From Capsicum annuum (taxonomy: Eukaryota > Streptophyta > Magnoliopsida > Solanales > Solanaceae): a stretch of 64,000 nt of DNA. A program made the position numbers and the translations under genes. The notes beneath the pieces were generated by a model that worked only from the letters and a program-made list of their open reading frames with translations, made no database searches and was not told the origin of the DNA. The stretch is from assembly GCF_002878395.1 (NCBI RefSeq), contig NC_061111.1, positions 22,764,152-22,828,151 of the forward strand, in the 5' to 3' direction. Within the stretch, counting starts at the first letter, position 1, and the number at the start of each line of letters is the position of its first letter. Positions 35,814-47,738 of the stretch are shown in pieces.

Positions 35814-36428
35814 TAGGGGTGGGCATGATATGGTATATACCGAATTATCATATCGAACCGAAATTTTTGATACCGTGGTTTTTGGTATTATGGTATTTGG
35901 TATGGTATATGGTATACATTTTAAAATTTTTCGGTATATGGTATGGTATACGGTATTTACAAATGACATACCGAATAAAGTATATATAGGTACATAAGTA
36001 ACTTATATATATATATATATATACACAAAAAAAAAAAAAAAAAAACTTAGCATTAATATAAAAATATTTAGACTTTGAAACTTTCGCTACTCTATCTTGA
36101 TTGAAATGTCTTTTTGGTGTAATTGACTAATAAAAGGAATTATTTGTACTTCTTTTACAATATTTCTACATGTGTAATGCATTTTTATGATACAATTAAG
36201 ACGTGCTTTTGAAAATTCGAAGTAATAATACTCTAGTATACGAGTATATATTGTCAAAGTTAAACAAACCATGGTTACCGATTACCATACCGCAAAATAC
36301 CAAAACCAAACGTCAAAATACCGAACCATACCGAATTACTATGGTATGGTAATGGTATAATATTTTTAAAAATCGAATACCTAAATTACCGTACCAAAGT
36401 TTCAAATACCATACCATGCCCACCCCTA
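35814..36428. mobile_element. hAT-type MITE
   Basis: Perfect 14-base terminal inverted repeats (TAGGGGTGGGCATG ... CATGCCCACCCCTA) flanked by an exact 8-base duplication, CCCACCAT (35806-35813 and 36429-36436). Both subterminal regions are packed with GGTATGGTAT/ATACCATACC-type motifs in inverted orientation. An 8-base TSD and this TIR are typical of hAT elements. At 615 bases it carries no transposase. Confidence 0.93.
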
Positions 36429-36436
36429 CCCACCAT

Positions 36437-37180
36437 AGTGATGCCATGCAATTTACTAATTCAATTTTGTGATTACACAATTCTCGTCAAATTAAGAAAG
36501 AGTCTTGATATTCTCTTGTCAAACTGACATACTTTCATATTTCTTAAGAGAAGCAAGAAACACAATTAATCAGATGGCATTTGAAATTTATGATTTCTTA
36601 CATCGACCTCAAGTTAATATATGATAATAACTAGCTAGGTTCACAACTAAATACTAGTAGTAGACATTTAATTATCGAATTCTTTAATACATAAATAAAA
36701 GATTCGGACATGAACAAAAACTACCAGATTCTGTAAACTCATAGATAACATGTTAGATTCGCCAATTTGACAGTAACACCTAACATTCTTTGGTCAAGCA
36801 TTCATTAGGGGGAGGTTATATACATTAAGAGGATGACTTTATAGTGTTAGAGACTTAAAATACAACATACATTTTGGTCGTTATTTTATTCTTTAATCTT
36901 GAATCCTGCAAAAAAAAAAAAAATGAAAAGAATGTCTCAAGCATATTACGTATATATGTAGATCATTGACACAAAACTCTCGATAACTAGATTAATTCTA
37001 TGTTCAAAGTTAACTAGCGGTAAACTAAGCTAATATATGATATCCTCATTGCCATTAATTATTAATTAGACAACGATAGAAGTATGCATACACATGTATA
37101 TATAGAATGGTATTTGAAAAGGAAAACTTAAGCACTTCCTAATTACTTCCCCACATAAATAGCTAGAGAAGTTGTACAAA
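36437..37180 (+). promoter_or_regulatory. Upstream region of the LRR-RLK pseudogene
   Basis: About 740 non-coding bases before the ATG. TATATATAGAATGG (37096-37109) is a possible TATA element about 80 bases before the start codon. No further motif can be supported. Confidence 0.35.
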
Positions 37181-39820
37181 ATGGTTGCAAGGACTATGAT
37201 TATAGCATTCCTAGTTTTGTTAACGTACTTCTTAGATACTAATGCAGCAAATATTTCAACTGATGAAGCTGCAATTTTAGCTTTCAAAGCTCATATAACT
37301 TCAGAGTCGAATGGAATATTGTCAAAAAACTGGACAAAAGGGACTAACATTTGCAATTGGATAGGCATATCTTGCAGTAAAAGGCATCAAAGAGTGACAT
37401 CATTAGTCCTTAAAAGCTTTGGATTTAGAGGTTCAATAGCTAAAGAAATTGGTAACCTCTCATTCCTTAGCTTTTTGGACATTGGAAACAACAGTTTCCA
37501 TGGACAAATCCCAGATGAAATCGGGCGTTTGAGGCGTTTAAAATATGTCTTTGCAAATGAATAATCTTACTGGTCAAATCCCACAAAGCCTTGGATCATT
37601 TCTCACTAGGCTTCAAATTCTTGATCTTTCTGGAAATGATCTATTTGGAGTTGTTCCATTTTCCATTTTCAATGTGTCTTCCTTAAAGCTCATTGATTTG
37701 GGACGAAATCGGATTAGTGGGGATCTGCCAAGGGGATTTTGTACTAGGCTTCCAAATCTGCAAGGTTTATTACTCGCAACAAATCAATTAGTAGGCCAAA
37801 TCCCAAGTGGGCTGAATCAATGCACACAACTTCTTTATCTTTCCTTGTCATATAATCAGTCACAGGTACTCTCTCCGTCTCAAATCATCTGTCATAATTT
37901 CTTAAAATAGTTATTTCAAATTACTCCATCTGTTCATGTTACTCGTCCAGAGAGTGGCCAACTTTACTTCTCCTGTTTGAAAAACCAAGAGATATTTTAC
38001 CATTTTGAAAAATGTCACATAAATTGCGACAAAGAAGTACATGATTAAGAATCATTTAATCCTTTTACAATGTTATGGGGCTATTTGATAATGTTCATAT
38101 GTATTATTAACAGGAGGTTTGCCAAGAGACATGTGGAATTTGACAAAGCTTCAAGATTTATATATTGCTCGGAATAACCTTACAGGTAATAATAATATTG
38201 AGCAGTCAGAATAAAGGTAACCAATTTGTAAATGACCTGCTTAGATTTTTGGAATGAATTTGCAAGAATAATACCGAATGAAATCGAGAACCTATCGTCA
38301 ATTCGAAGATTAAATCTTCGAAGAAACGAGTTAGTTGGAACACGGCCATCAACTCTTAGGGAATTCGTCAACTTTGGTGATGATAGACATTGGTGAGAAC
38401 CAAATCCATGGTAATATTCCTCAAGAACTAGGACATCTCTCTAGTCTTGAAGAATTATATCTTGGATCCAACATGTTAGCAGGTGAAATTCCGATTGGAA
38501 TTTTCAACATTTCATCGCTAAAAGTAATAGCACTTACTGCAAATAGTCTGTCTGGCAAACTTACTTCATACTTGGCTAATAGCCTTCCAAATCTTGAGGG
38601 ACTTTATCTTGGGATTAATCAGTTTAGTGGTACACTTCCTAGCTCCATATCAAATGCTACTAAGCTCAACTTTCTTGATCTTGGAAGGAACATGTTTAGT
38701 GGAAATGTACCAATTGATCTGGGAATAACTCTCCAGCAGATTCAAAGCATCAACTTGCAAAGGAATCACTTTACAAATGATCCCTCATCTACGGGTGAAT
38801 TAAGTTTTCTAAATTCCCTCTCATATTGCAAGTTCTTGAAAACTATAATGATTGGAGACAACCAATTTAGGGGCATTCTTCCGAAATCATCCTTGACTAA
38901 CTTGTCATTGTCTCTTGAGAGTTTCATCGCCTATGACTGTGGAATCAGGGGGGAAATCCCAGTTGAAATCAGTAACTTGACTAACTTGTCGTGGTTAACA
39001 CTGGGAGCCAATGAGTTAATTGGTTCAATTCCTCAAGAATTGGGGAAGTTGAACAAGATGCAAACTTTGAGAATGTACTACAGCCAATTAGATGGGATCA
39101 TACCTGAAAACTTATGCAATATCAAAGAATTGTACTTCTTGGACTTGAGAAGAAATCGACTAACAGGGAAAGTACTAGGGTGTTTGGGAAATATTTCTTC
39201 ATTAAGAAATATATATTTAGATTCCAATGCTTTAAGTTCAGATATTCCATTAAATTTTTGGAGTAATAAGGATATCTCAATTGTAAGTTTGTCGTTTAAT
39301 CAGTTAAATGGTCCTTCGGAGTTGGAGATTGGAAATATGAGGGGTCTACGTGAGTTATATCTATCAGGAAATGAGTTGTTTGGTCAAATTCCAAGCACCG
39401 TTGGACAACTCCAGAATTTGGTTAACCTTTCATTAGATATGAATAGGTTAGATGGTGCTATACCTAAGACATTCGAATATTTGGTCAGCTTGGAATACTT
39501 CGATTTGTCACATAACAATTTATCAGGCCAAATTCCAATGTCATTGACAAAGCTTAAGCATCTCATCTATCTGAATGTCTCTTTCAATGAACTATCTGGT
39601 GAAATTCCAGATGGAGGTCCTTTTGGTAATTTCACAGCTGAATCGTTCATAGGCAATGGATAGTTATGTGGACCATCTAGATTCCACGTCAAGGCGTGCA
39701 AAAACCAGAGCGATATGGGAAGAAACGGGAAGAAAACAGTACTAAAATTTGTTCTTGGACCAGCTGTAGCTGGAGCCGTGGTTATAGCCATTTTATGCAT
39801 TATTTGGTGGTTGAAATATT
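37181..39820 (+). pseudogene. LRR-RLK pseudogene: ectodomain and membrane span
   Basis: Visible in order: signal peptide (about residues 1-22); LRRNT cap (AAILAFKAHITSESNGILSK, then WTKGTNICNWIGISC); about 20 LRRs of the LxxLxLxxNxLxGxIP type (e.g. LFLDIGNNSFHGQIPDEIG, LYLSGNELFGQIPSTVGQLQ); the C-terminal cap around FIGNG, the stop, then LCGPSRFHVKAC; and the membrane segment FVLGPAVAGAVVIAILCIIW. The intron at 37867-38114 carries MITE-like sequence. The relics at 1914-2602 and 26530-28490 share its splice position, which shows the intron predates the duplication of the three copies. Confidence 0.9.
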
Positions 39821-39859
39821 GAAAACGGAAAAACCAACTTAGTCCTTTATGGTCCGATT

Positions 39860-40205
39860 GGTATGGTCAATTATCACACAAGAGGTTTTCTTACTATGAA
39901 ATTGTTAACAGGGACTAACAACTTTGAAGAATCGAATTTGATTGGAAAGGGAAGCCTTGGTATGGTTTATAAGGGGACATTTACAAATGAGACAGTAGTA
40001 GCCGTGAAGGTTTTCAATGCACAGGTGCAAGATGCATTCAAAAGGTTTGATTTGGAGTGTAAGGTTTTGCATAACATTCGACATAGGAATCTTGTTAAGG
40101 TGATAAGTAGTTGTGCAAATCTTGATTTCAAGGCACTGGTGCTAGAGTATATGCCTAATAGAATCTTGATTATTGGCTTTACTCTCACAATAATTTCTTG
40201 GATTT
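39860..40205 (+). pseudogene. LRR-RLK pseudogene: kinase N-lobe
   Basis: Shows the glycine loop IGKGSLGMVYKGTF, the VAVKVF lysine, FDLECKVL with the helix-C glutamate, and LVKVISSCANLDFKALVLEYMPN. A single-base loss right after MPN shifts the frame and gives a stop (40206) just at the Gypsy-F target site. The ATP-site residues themselves are preserved. Confidence 0.9.
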
Positions 40206-40210
40206 AATCC

Positions 40211-40942
40211 TGATACAAAAGATCAAACTTACAATAAGGAATCAAGAGAACAATAAGAACAACATCACTAGAGAATCAAAGGCCCCACTCGGCTTTTCTA
40301 GGTTTTCAAGGCAACAACGACAATATTCAACAAAATAGATAAATAACACAAGATTGCAATAACTATAGTGAATCGAAAGAGCCCCACACGGCTTCACTAT
40401 ATCAAGATACAAACAACAAGATTGCAAAATGATGGATAGTAACTTGACACAAAATAACCTAGAATCTAAGAACCCTAACATGAAGATTAGGACCCTAAGA
40501 CTAAAAGATATTTACACCAAATTCTTACTTGAATCAAGAGGAACTCATGAACCTCAAGACCCCCAAGTTTCTAGCCAAAGAACAACAAAAGCGTTACTAC
40601 ACTTTGTTGTCTAGTTTTGGGTTCACTCTCAAGAACAAGAGAGAAGTTCTCAAAATATTACAAGACTTGTGTTTCTTCCATAATAAAAATGAACTAAGTC
40701 CAAGAAATAACCCTATTATTGTCTATTTATAGTACTCCACAAAATGAATGGAAAATGACCATTCTAGCCTTGGTCTTGGGTGGCTTTGGAGTGTAATAAA
40801 CTTATACTTCAAAGCCCCTCTTCACACTTCAAAACATGAAATCCCTTAGATGAATTAATTACACACTCACACACGGCCATTTGCATGAACATGGCTTACT
40901 TGGCTACGTGTGAATGGTCTTGAGCTAGTTGCACTTGTATCA
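40211..40942 (-). repeat. Gypsy-F 3' LTR
   Basis: 732 bases; matches 46990-47733. It lacks about 20 bases near 40890 that the other LTR has around 47665-47690, and has about 9 extra bases near 40255. Confidence 0.93.
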
Positions 40943-42200
40943 TCCTCTCCATCTTGAAGGGAATTTGTCCTCAAATTCGATGGATGTTCATCCTCAACCG
41001 TGGCAATAGGAGAGAGGTCACATATGTTGAAGGTGTTGTGCACTTGATATTCCGGAGGAAGGTCAATTTTGTAGGCATTATCATTGATTCTTTCAAGTAC
41101 TTGAAAGGGACCATCACCCCTCGGCATCAACTTGGTTTTCCTTTGTGAAGGAAACCAGTCTTTTCTAAGGTGCACCCAAACCCAATCACCACCCAATTCA
41201 AGAATAAGCTTTCTTCTCCCCTTGTTTGCTTTCTTAGCAATCTCTTGATTTTTCTTCTCAAGCTTTTGCCGCACTTTCTCATGCAATTTCTTCATAGCTT
41301 CGGCCTTCTTGCTTCCATCTAAGCTAATCATAAGATCACTTGGCAAAGGAGTTAAATCCAAAGGGGTGAGGGGGTTGATGTCGTATACACACTCAAAGGG
41401 AGTCATTCCCGTACTTGAGTGTATAACCCGATTGAATGCAAATTCCACCAAAGGTAGGTGGTCCTCCCATGAAGTCATTTTGCCTTTAACCATTGATCGT
41501 AACATAGAACCCAAAGTCCTATTTACAACCTCGGTTTGGCCATCGGTTTGTGGGTGGCAAGATTAGAGAATAGCAATCTAGTGCCAAGCCTACCCCATAT
41601 TGACTTCCAAAAGTGACTAAGGAACTTAGAGTCCCTATCACTTACAATGGTCCTTGGAACACCATGCAATTTGACAACATTTTCAACAAATAAAGAAGCC
41701 ACACTTGACGCATCTTCACTTTTTGAACAAGGAATAAAGTGTGCCATCTTAGAAAACCGATCAACCACAACAAAAATGTTATCCCTACCTCGTCTAGTCC
41801 TCGGCAATCCTAACACAAAATCCATAGATATATCAGGCCAAGGACGTAAAGGAGTGGGAAGCAAGGTATATAACCCGTGAGGGAGGAGCCGAAACTTGGC
41901 TCCCTTACAATCTACACATTGGCCGCAAATCCTAGCCACATCCTTGTGCATTCTAGGCTAATAGAATTGCTCCTCCAATATCCCGAGGGTCTTGTCAATC
42001 CCAAAATGACCCATTAGACCGCCATCGTGTGCTTCCCTTACAAACAACTCTCTCCAAGAGCTAGAAGGTATACACAATCGTCTACCTTTAAACAAGTAAC
42101 CATCAAACTTGGCATAAGGATTTGAACCCCTATCCGAAACCCACTTGTCCCTACCCAATTCTTCCCATTCCCTAAAGATAGAATCAAAGTGAGGATCCTC
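40867..42200 (-). pseudogene. Gypsy-F integrase
   Basis: The minus strand shows HHCC ([18 protein letters not shown], then CGQCVDC), the core [36 protein letters not shown], and the C-terminal region PLTPLDLTPLPSDLMISLDG and GDGPFQVLERINDNAYKI. Breaks: an in-frame stop in the zinc region (near 41955) and a frame change near 41520, in the stretch holding the third catalytic residue. The final codons (SSRPFTRSQVSH) lie inside the LTR, as in Gypsy-A. Confidence 0.92.
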
Positions 42201-43601
42201 GGGATACAATGCCTTTAGGCTCTCAAAACCCATTAACTTTGAAGACAAAGTGGACACGAGTACATATTTTCTAGACAAGGCATCGGCAACCACATTGTCC
42301 TTACCCTTCTTGTATTGAATAACATAAGGGAAGGTTTCTAGAAACTCAATCCATTTGGCGTGCCGTTTGTTAAGCTTGTCTTGTGCCCGTAAGTGTTTCA
42401 AGGACTCATGGTCCGTCCGGATCACAAATTCCTTGAACCACAAGTAGTGTTGCCAATTGCCCAATGCTCTAATCAAGGAATACAACTCTAAATCATACGT
42501 GGAGTAGTTTAGAGTAGCACCCTTGAGCTTTTCACTAAAATAAGCAACGGGTTTTAAGTCTTGCATCAAAACAGCTCCTATGCCTACTTTACTAGCATCG
42601 CATTCAACTTCGAACGTCTTATCAAAGTTGGCCAATTATAACAAAGGAGCGAAAATGAGCATAGTTTTCAAAGCTTCAAAAGCCTTAGCTTGCTCTTCAC
42701 CCCACTTGAAGGGTTGCTCTTTCCGAATGACCTCGGTCAAGGGGGCGGCTATGGTGCTAAATCCTTTGACAAACCTTCTATAAAAACTAGCCAACCCTTG
42801 GAAGCTTCTTACTTCACCAACGGTTTGTGGGATTGGCCAATTTTTTATAGCGTCTATCTTGGATTCATCCACTTCGACCCCTCTTGAACCAACAACAAAA
42901 CCCAAGAAAACAACTTCATTAACACTAAAGGAACACTTTTCAAGATTGGCATACAACTTTTCTTTTCTAAGCACATCAAAGACACTTTGTAAATGCAATA
43001 CATGCTCATCTATGGACTTTCTATATACCAAGACATCATCAAAATAAACAATAACAAACTTTCCAACAAAAGGCTTCATCACATGATTCATTAGCCGCAT
43101 GAAAGTACTTGGAGCGTTGGTTAGGCCGAATGGCATAACCATCCATTCATAGAAACCAAATTTGGTCTTGAAGGCGATTTTCCATTCATCACCGGGTTGC
43201 ATACAAATTTGGTGATAACCACTCCAAAGATCTACCTTGGAAAATATACAAGAACCATTCATCTCATCAAGCATGTCATCTAATCTAGAAATAGGGTGAC
43301 GATATTTTACCGTAATCTTGTTGATGGCTCGACAGTCCACACACATACGCCAAGTTCTACCCTTCTTTGGTACTAATAATAACGGAACCGCACATGGACT
43401 CATGCTCTCTTTGATGTAACCTTTGTTGAGAAGTTCAACTTGTCGTTGTAGTTCTTTGGTGTCCGTAGGGTTGCTTCTATAAGCCGGTTTGTTTGGCAAT
43501 TGTGAGCCCGACACAAAGCCAATTTTATGCTCAATACCCCGAAGTGGGGGCAACCCTTGCAGAAGTTCTTTGGGAAAAACATCTTCATAATCCTGCAACA
43601 C
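42201..43601 (-). pseudogene. Gypsy-F reverse transcriptase and RNase H
   Basis: The minus strand encodes [35 protein letters not shown], the catalytic box [31 protein letters not shown], then RNase [54 protein letters not shown] and [15 protein letters not shown]. One in-frame stop (about 42636) separates RT from RNase H. The catalytic residues of both are present. Confidence 0.93.
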
Positions 43602-44440
43602 GGGAAATCAAAGGAGAAATAGAAGAATTAGTGAGGTTAGTGTTAAAACAATGTGCCAAAAGAAGCATGGGTGTGTCCTCATCATGATCCACGAAGAGCT
43701 TCTTCTTTCTAACCAACATCACCATAGTTTCTTTTCCATTTGATATTGAGGCAGCCCCGGATACCCCCACTACCCCTCCTACCGGTTCCCCCTTCTTTTC
43801 TTTATTTTCGTATTTCTTCCCCTTTTCTTTCAATTCTTTCATCCTTTGATGCAACTCATTCACTTGTGAAGGCAAAAGTGGATGAAGTGTGACCTTTCGG
43901 CCATCCTTCTCAAGTGTATATCGATTAGACCTCCCATCATGTTTGGTAGACCTATCATATTGCCAAGGTCTACCTAACAACAAGTGACACGCTTGCATTG
44001 GTATTACGTCACAAAGCACTTCGTCATGGTAGTTTCCTACCTTAAACCGTATCACACATTGCCTCATGACTTTCAATTCACCACATTCATTTAACCATTG
44101 CAACTTATAAGGGCTAGTATGAAGTGTAGTGGGCAATTTCAAGAAGTTCACCATAGCAACACTAACAATATTTGCACAACTACCACTATCTATCACCAAA
44201 GTGCACACACTACCCTTCACAAGGCACTTAGTATGGAATAGATTCTCCCTTTGGCTAGGGTCATCTATTGCCTTACTAATCATGGCACGCCTCACTACAA
44301 AGTTCAGAAGAACACACTCTCCTTCTTGCGGATAAACATCTTCCCCATCATCATGATCATGTGGCTCACCCTCCGTTTCCTCTCCATCTTGAGGCTCGGC
44401 CTTATTTTCCTCTCTTTCAACACCCACTTCTTCACCAAGG
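43585..44440 (-). pseudogene. Gypsy-F protease region
   Basis: The minus-strand frame 43585-44646 carries CTLVIDSGSCANIVSVAMVN, a normal D-S-G aspartic-protease site, then VIPMQACHLLLGRPWQYDRS, the flap-side block seen in this gypsy family. The frame overlaps gag, which ends in the other frame. Confidence 0.85.
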
Positions 44441-45893
44441 AAATACAATCTACCTTCCCTTAGGATTACATTGCGTCGGTTAGGGCATTCTTTGGCTTTA
44501 TGCCCCCAACCTTGGCACTTGAAGCATTGGAACCCTTTAGGATTAGGATACTTGTGAACTTCTTGCCTCGAAGGAATTTTGGGGACTGTTTTGGGCTCGG
44601 GCAGCCTAGTAATGACGAGATGGTGCTTATTTTTGGGCCAACCCAAAGAGGATTAACCATATCCTTGCCCCTTGGCCAACCCAAGGTCGATTGTCCCTTT
44701 GCTTTGAACGATGACCTCTCTTTAAGTTCCCTTTCCATCTCAAGAGCCGCTTGGAAAATACCTTCGACGGTATCAAACTTATGAAGTGTCAAATGAGTGG
44801 AGATCTCTTTGTTCAACCCACACTTGAACCGAATGATGTCATGACTAATTTGTTCTCCACGATGATCAAGCTTCAACATGAGTTGTTGAAACTCATCATA
44901 ATATGCCATCACACTTCAATTCCCTTGTCGCAAATTGTACAACCTAGCAATCAACTCATGACGATAATTTTTGGGAAGATACCATTGCCTCATTAGATAC
45001 CTCAACTGAAACCATGGTGGTGGTTGTCCATCAATCAACTCATTACCAAACCTTTTGACGTATTCCCACCATGTGTTAGCATAACCTTCAAAGTGAGCTA
45101 TGGCGTCACAACTCTTCTTCTCTTCTGAGATATCATTCACTTGAAACACTTTATCGCACGCCGATTCCCAAGCAAGATAAACCTCGGGGTCACTTTCACC
45201 CTTAAAGATAGGTAGGCTCAATTTGATGTTATTGATGCCTACGTCTCTCTCTTGGTGTCGGTTTTCCCTTTCTCCATACCCTCGGTATCTTCTTGGATCC
45301 ACACGTCCCCCTCTCATCTCCTCTTCCCTCATGTAAGCCTCATCAAAGGCTCCATACCCTTCATAATTCGCTCTACCATATTCCTCAAAGTGGACGGGAC
45401 AGTTTTGAACGTTTGGGACTTGATTTGGAGGAATTGTATTTTGTAGAGGTAGTGGTATTTGGTTTAGTGGAGCTCGGAAGGGAGAGTTTGGATTTAGTGG
45501 AGGTATTGGACACCCAAGTCCTTCTTGCGGAACTTGAGGAGTTTGGGAATGGGTTGGTCTATTGGAGTCTCGGGTTAGGGGGTTATGGGTCGTTTGGCTT
45601 GCGGCATTTAGTGGAGCTAGTGAAGGATTTGGCAATTGTGGCCATGTTTAGGGAGTAACGGTGGCGGAGGAATTTCTATCATGTCCACTTGAGGAAACAT
45701 GTCGAGGGGTAGAAGGGTAAGAGTTTCTTTGACCCTCCACTTATTCTAACCTCCCACTAATAGTCGTTACTTCTCCCCTTATGGCTCCCACTTCCGTACT
45801 CAACCTTTCAAGAGTTCGGATCATAGCCTCAGGAGTGACCCTCATATTCTCCATTTCATTAGAATCCACGGTTTGAGACGTGGTTCCCTCCAT
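44441..45893 (-). pseudogene. Gypsy-F gag
   Basis: Starts near ATG 45893 (MEGTTSQTVDSNEMENMRVT). After a frame break near 45640-45740 it shows LSLPIFKGESDPEVYLAWE, CDAIAHFEGYANTWWEYVKR and QPPPWFQLRYLMRQWYLPKN. Then, after a stop near 44914, come YYDEFQQLMLKLDHRGEQIS and a complete zinc knuckle CFKCQGWGHKAKECP (in the frame that continues into protease). Confidence 0.9.
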
Positions 45894-46969
45894 TGTCAAG
45901 GTATCACCTACACAAGCAATAAACAAGTTAGTTTAAAACCTCTTCTCACTCACACTCTCTTGGTCCACTCACACTCAAGCTCCACAAGTGTTGTAGATTG
46001 GCTAGTAACCCGTGAATCTTTAAGGTATGAGTATGCTCTTGTCCGAAATGGATTCTTGTTTGAAACTCAAAGAATTCTCATCGGACTAGAGCCAAGAGTT
46101 ACAACGTATTCAAATGATAAAAGCACACAAACAAACGTTGACACGAACACAAAGCTTCAAAGGGCTAATTGACAAGCTAGTAGGAATGTACTAGTTTGTT
46201 AATTAGTTCTCAAGTCAATTAGATGAAACTAGGAAACAATAATTAGAAACTAGAACATCCAAATTTGAGCTTAATTATCATGTGAAAAGTAACTAGGGTG
46301 ACGTGGTAGCATGTCATTGGCCACGGGTCCACATACGTTGTTCATCAACTTGAAGCCTTGGTCCCTTTATATCATGTGTAATGGATGACTAGTTATTGTT
46401 TATATCATGTGTAATGGATGACTAGTTATTGGGAGGGAAACATAAAGTTTTGTAACTTTTTTTTTTTTCAACTTTTTCAAACTCAAAAGGTGATGTTTGA
46501 TCTTACTAGTTCCACAAGACAAGGTTCCTTGCTTTAAGGGAAAAGTGGTTGTCAAGTCTAGAAAGGTGATGTTGGTAAGTCTTCTCACAAACAACTTTTT
46601 CAATTTTGTCTTGCAACCTTTTTGGATCTATTGCTCTTTTAAGACATAGGATGATGAGAAACTTTTAAGATGAACACAACATCAACACCTTCAAGAACAA
46701 AACAACAATACACCACAATGGCACTCCAACATCCAACACAAGTCAAACTCAAGGACACTTCAAGTTTTCACCACAACAAGTCTCTTCTTATTAAGCTCAA
46801 CTTTAGATTTAGACACTTTTTTGTGTTGATGGGGAAGAGACCAACACAAGAAACAAACTAAACAAGTAAAATCTTATGTAGATCTACAACCAATTTTCGA
46901 CCAAAATGTTCAAGAACACACTTTTTGGTAAGAGCTTCCCAAGATTGGTTTTGTAAGAACAAAACCAAG
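45894..46969 (-). other. Gypsy-F untranslated leader
   Basis: Non-coding leader between gag and the primer-binding site. It contains a short direct duplication (TATCATGTGTAATGGATGAC) near 46370-46430. Confidence 0.6.
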
Positions 46970-46987
46970 CCTTGATCTTTGATACCA
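46970..46987 (-). other. Gypsy-F primer-binding site
   Basis: The minus strand reads TGGTATCAAAGATCAAGG two bases inside the 5' LTR; it is close to the initiator-Met complement TGGTATCAGAGC at its start. Confidence 0.75.
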
Positions 46988-46989
46988 AA

Positions 46990-47733
46990 TGATACAAAAG
47001 ATCAAACTTACAACAAGGAATCAAGAGAACAACATCACTAGAGAATCAAAGGCCCCACTCGGCTTCTCTAGGTTTTCAAGGCAACAACGACAATATTCAA
47101 CAAGATAGATAAATAACACAAGATTGCAATAACTATAGTGAATCGAAAGAGCCCCACACGGCTTCACTATATCAATATACAAACAACAAGATTACAAAAT
47201 GATAGATAGTAACTTGACACAAAATATCCTAGAATCTGAGAACCCTAACATGAAGATTAGGACCCTAAGACTAAAAGATATTTACACCAAATTCTTACTT
47301 GAATCAAGAGGAACTCATGAACCTCAAGACCCCCAAGTTTCTAGCCAAAGAACAACAAAAGTGTTACTACACTTTGTTGTCTAGTTTTGGGTTCACTCTC
47401 AAGAACAAGAGAGAGAAGTTCTCAAAATATTACAAGACTTGTGTTTCTTCCATAATAAAAATGAACTAAGTCCAACAAATAGCCTTATTATTGTCTATTT
47501 ATAGTACTCCACAAAGTGAATGGAAAATGACCATTCTAGCCTTGGTGTTGGGTGGCTTTGGAGTGTAATAAACTTACACTTCAAAGCCCTCTTCACACTT
47601 CAAAACATGAAATCCCTTAGATGAATTAATTACACACTCACACACGGCCATTTGCATGAACATGGCTTGGAGTTTTTGTAATTCCCGAGCTTGGCTACGT
47701 GTGAATGGTCTTGAGCTAGTTGCACTTGTATCA
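46990..47733 (-). repeat. Gypsy-F 5' LTR
   Basis: 744 bases, TGATACAAAAG ... CTTGTATCA on the plus strand; followed by AATCC. Confidence 0.93.
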
Positions 47734-47738
47734 AATCC

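Larger units (their letters stand above)
40211..47733 (-). mobile_element. Gypsy-F: Ty3/gypsy element in the kinase domain
   Basis: LTRs at 40211-40942 and 46990-47733 (TGATAC ... GTATCA) are flanked by the exact duplication AATCC (40206-40210, 47734-47738). The minus strand carries gag, protease, RT, RNase H and integrase. The LTRs are almost identical by eye apart from a few substitutions and two small indels, so the insertion is fairly recent. Same family as Gypsy-A. Confidence 0.95.
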
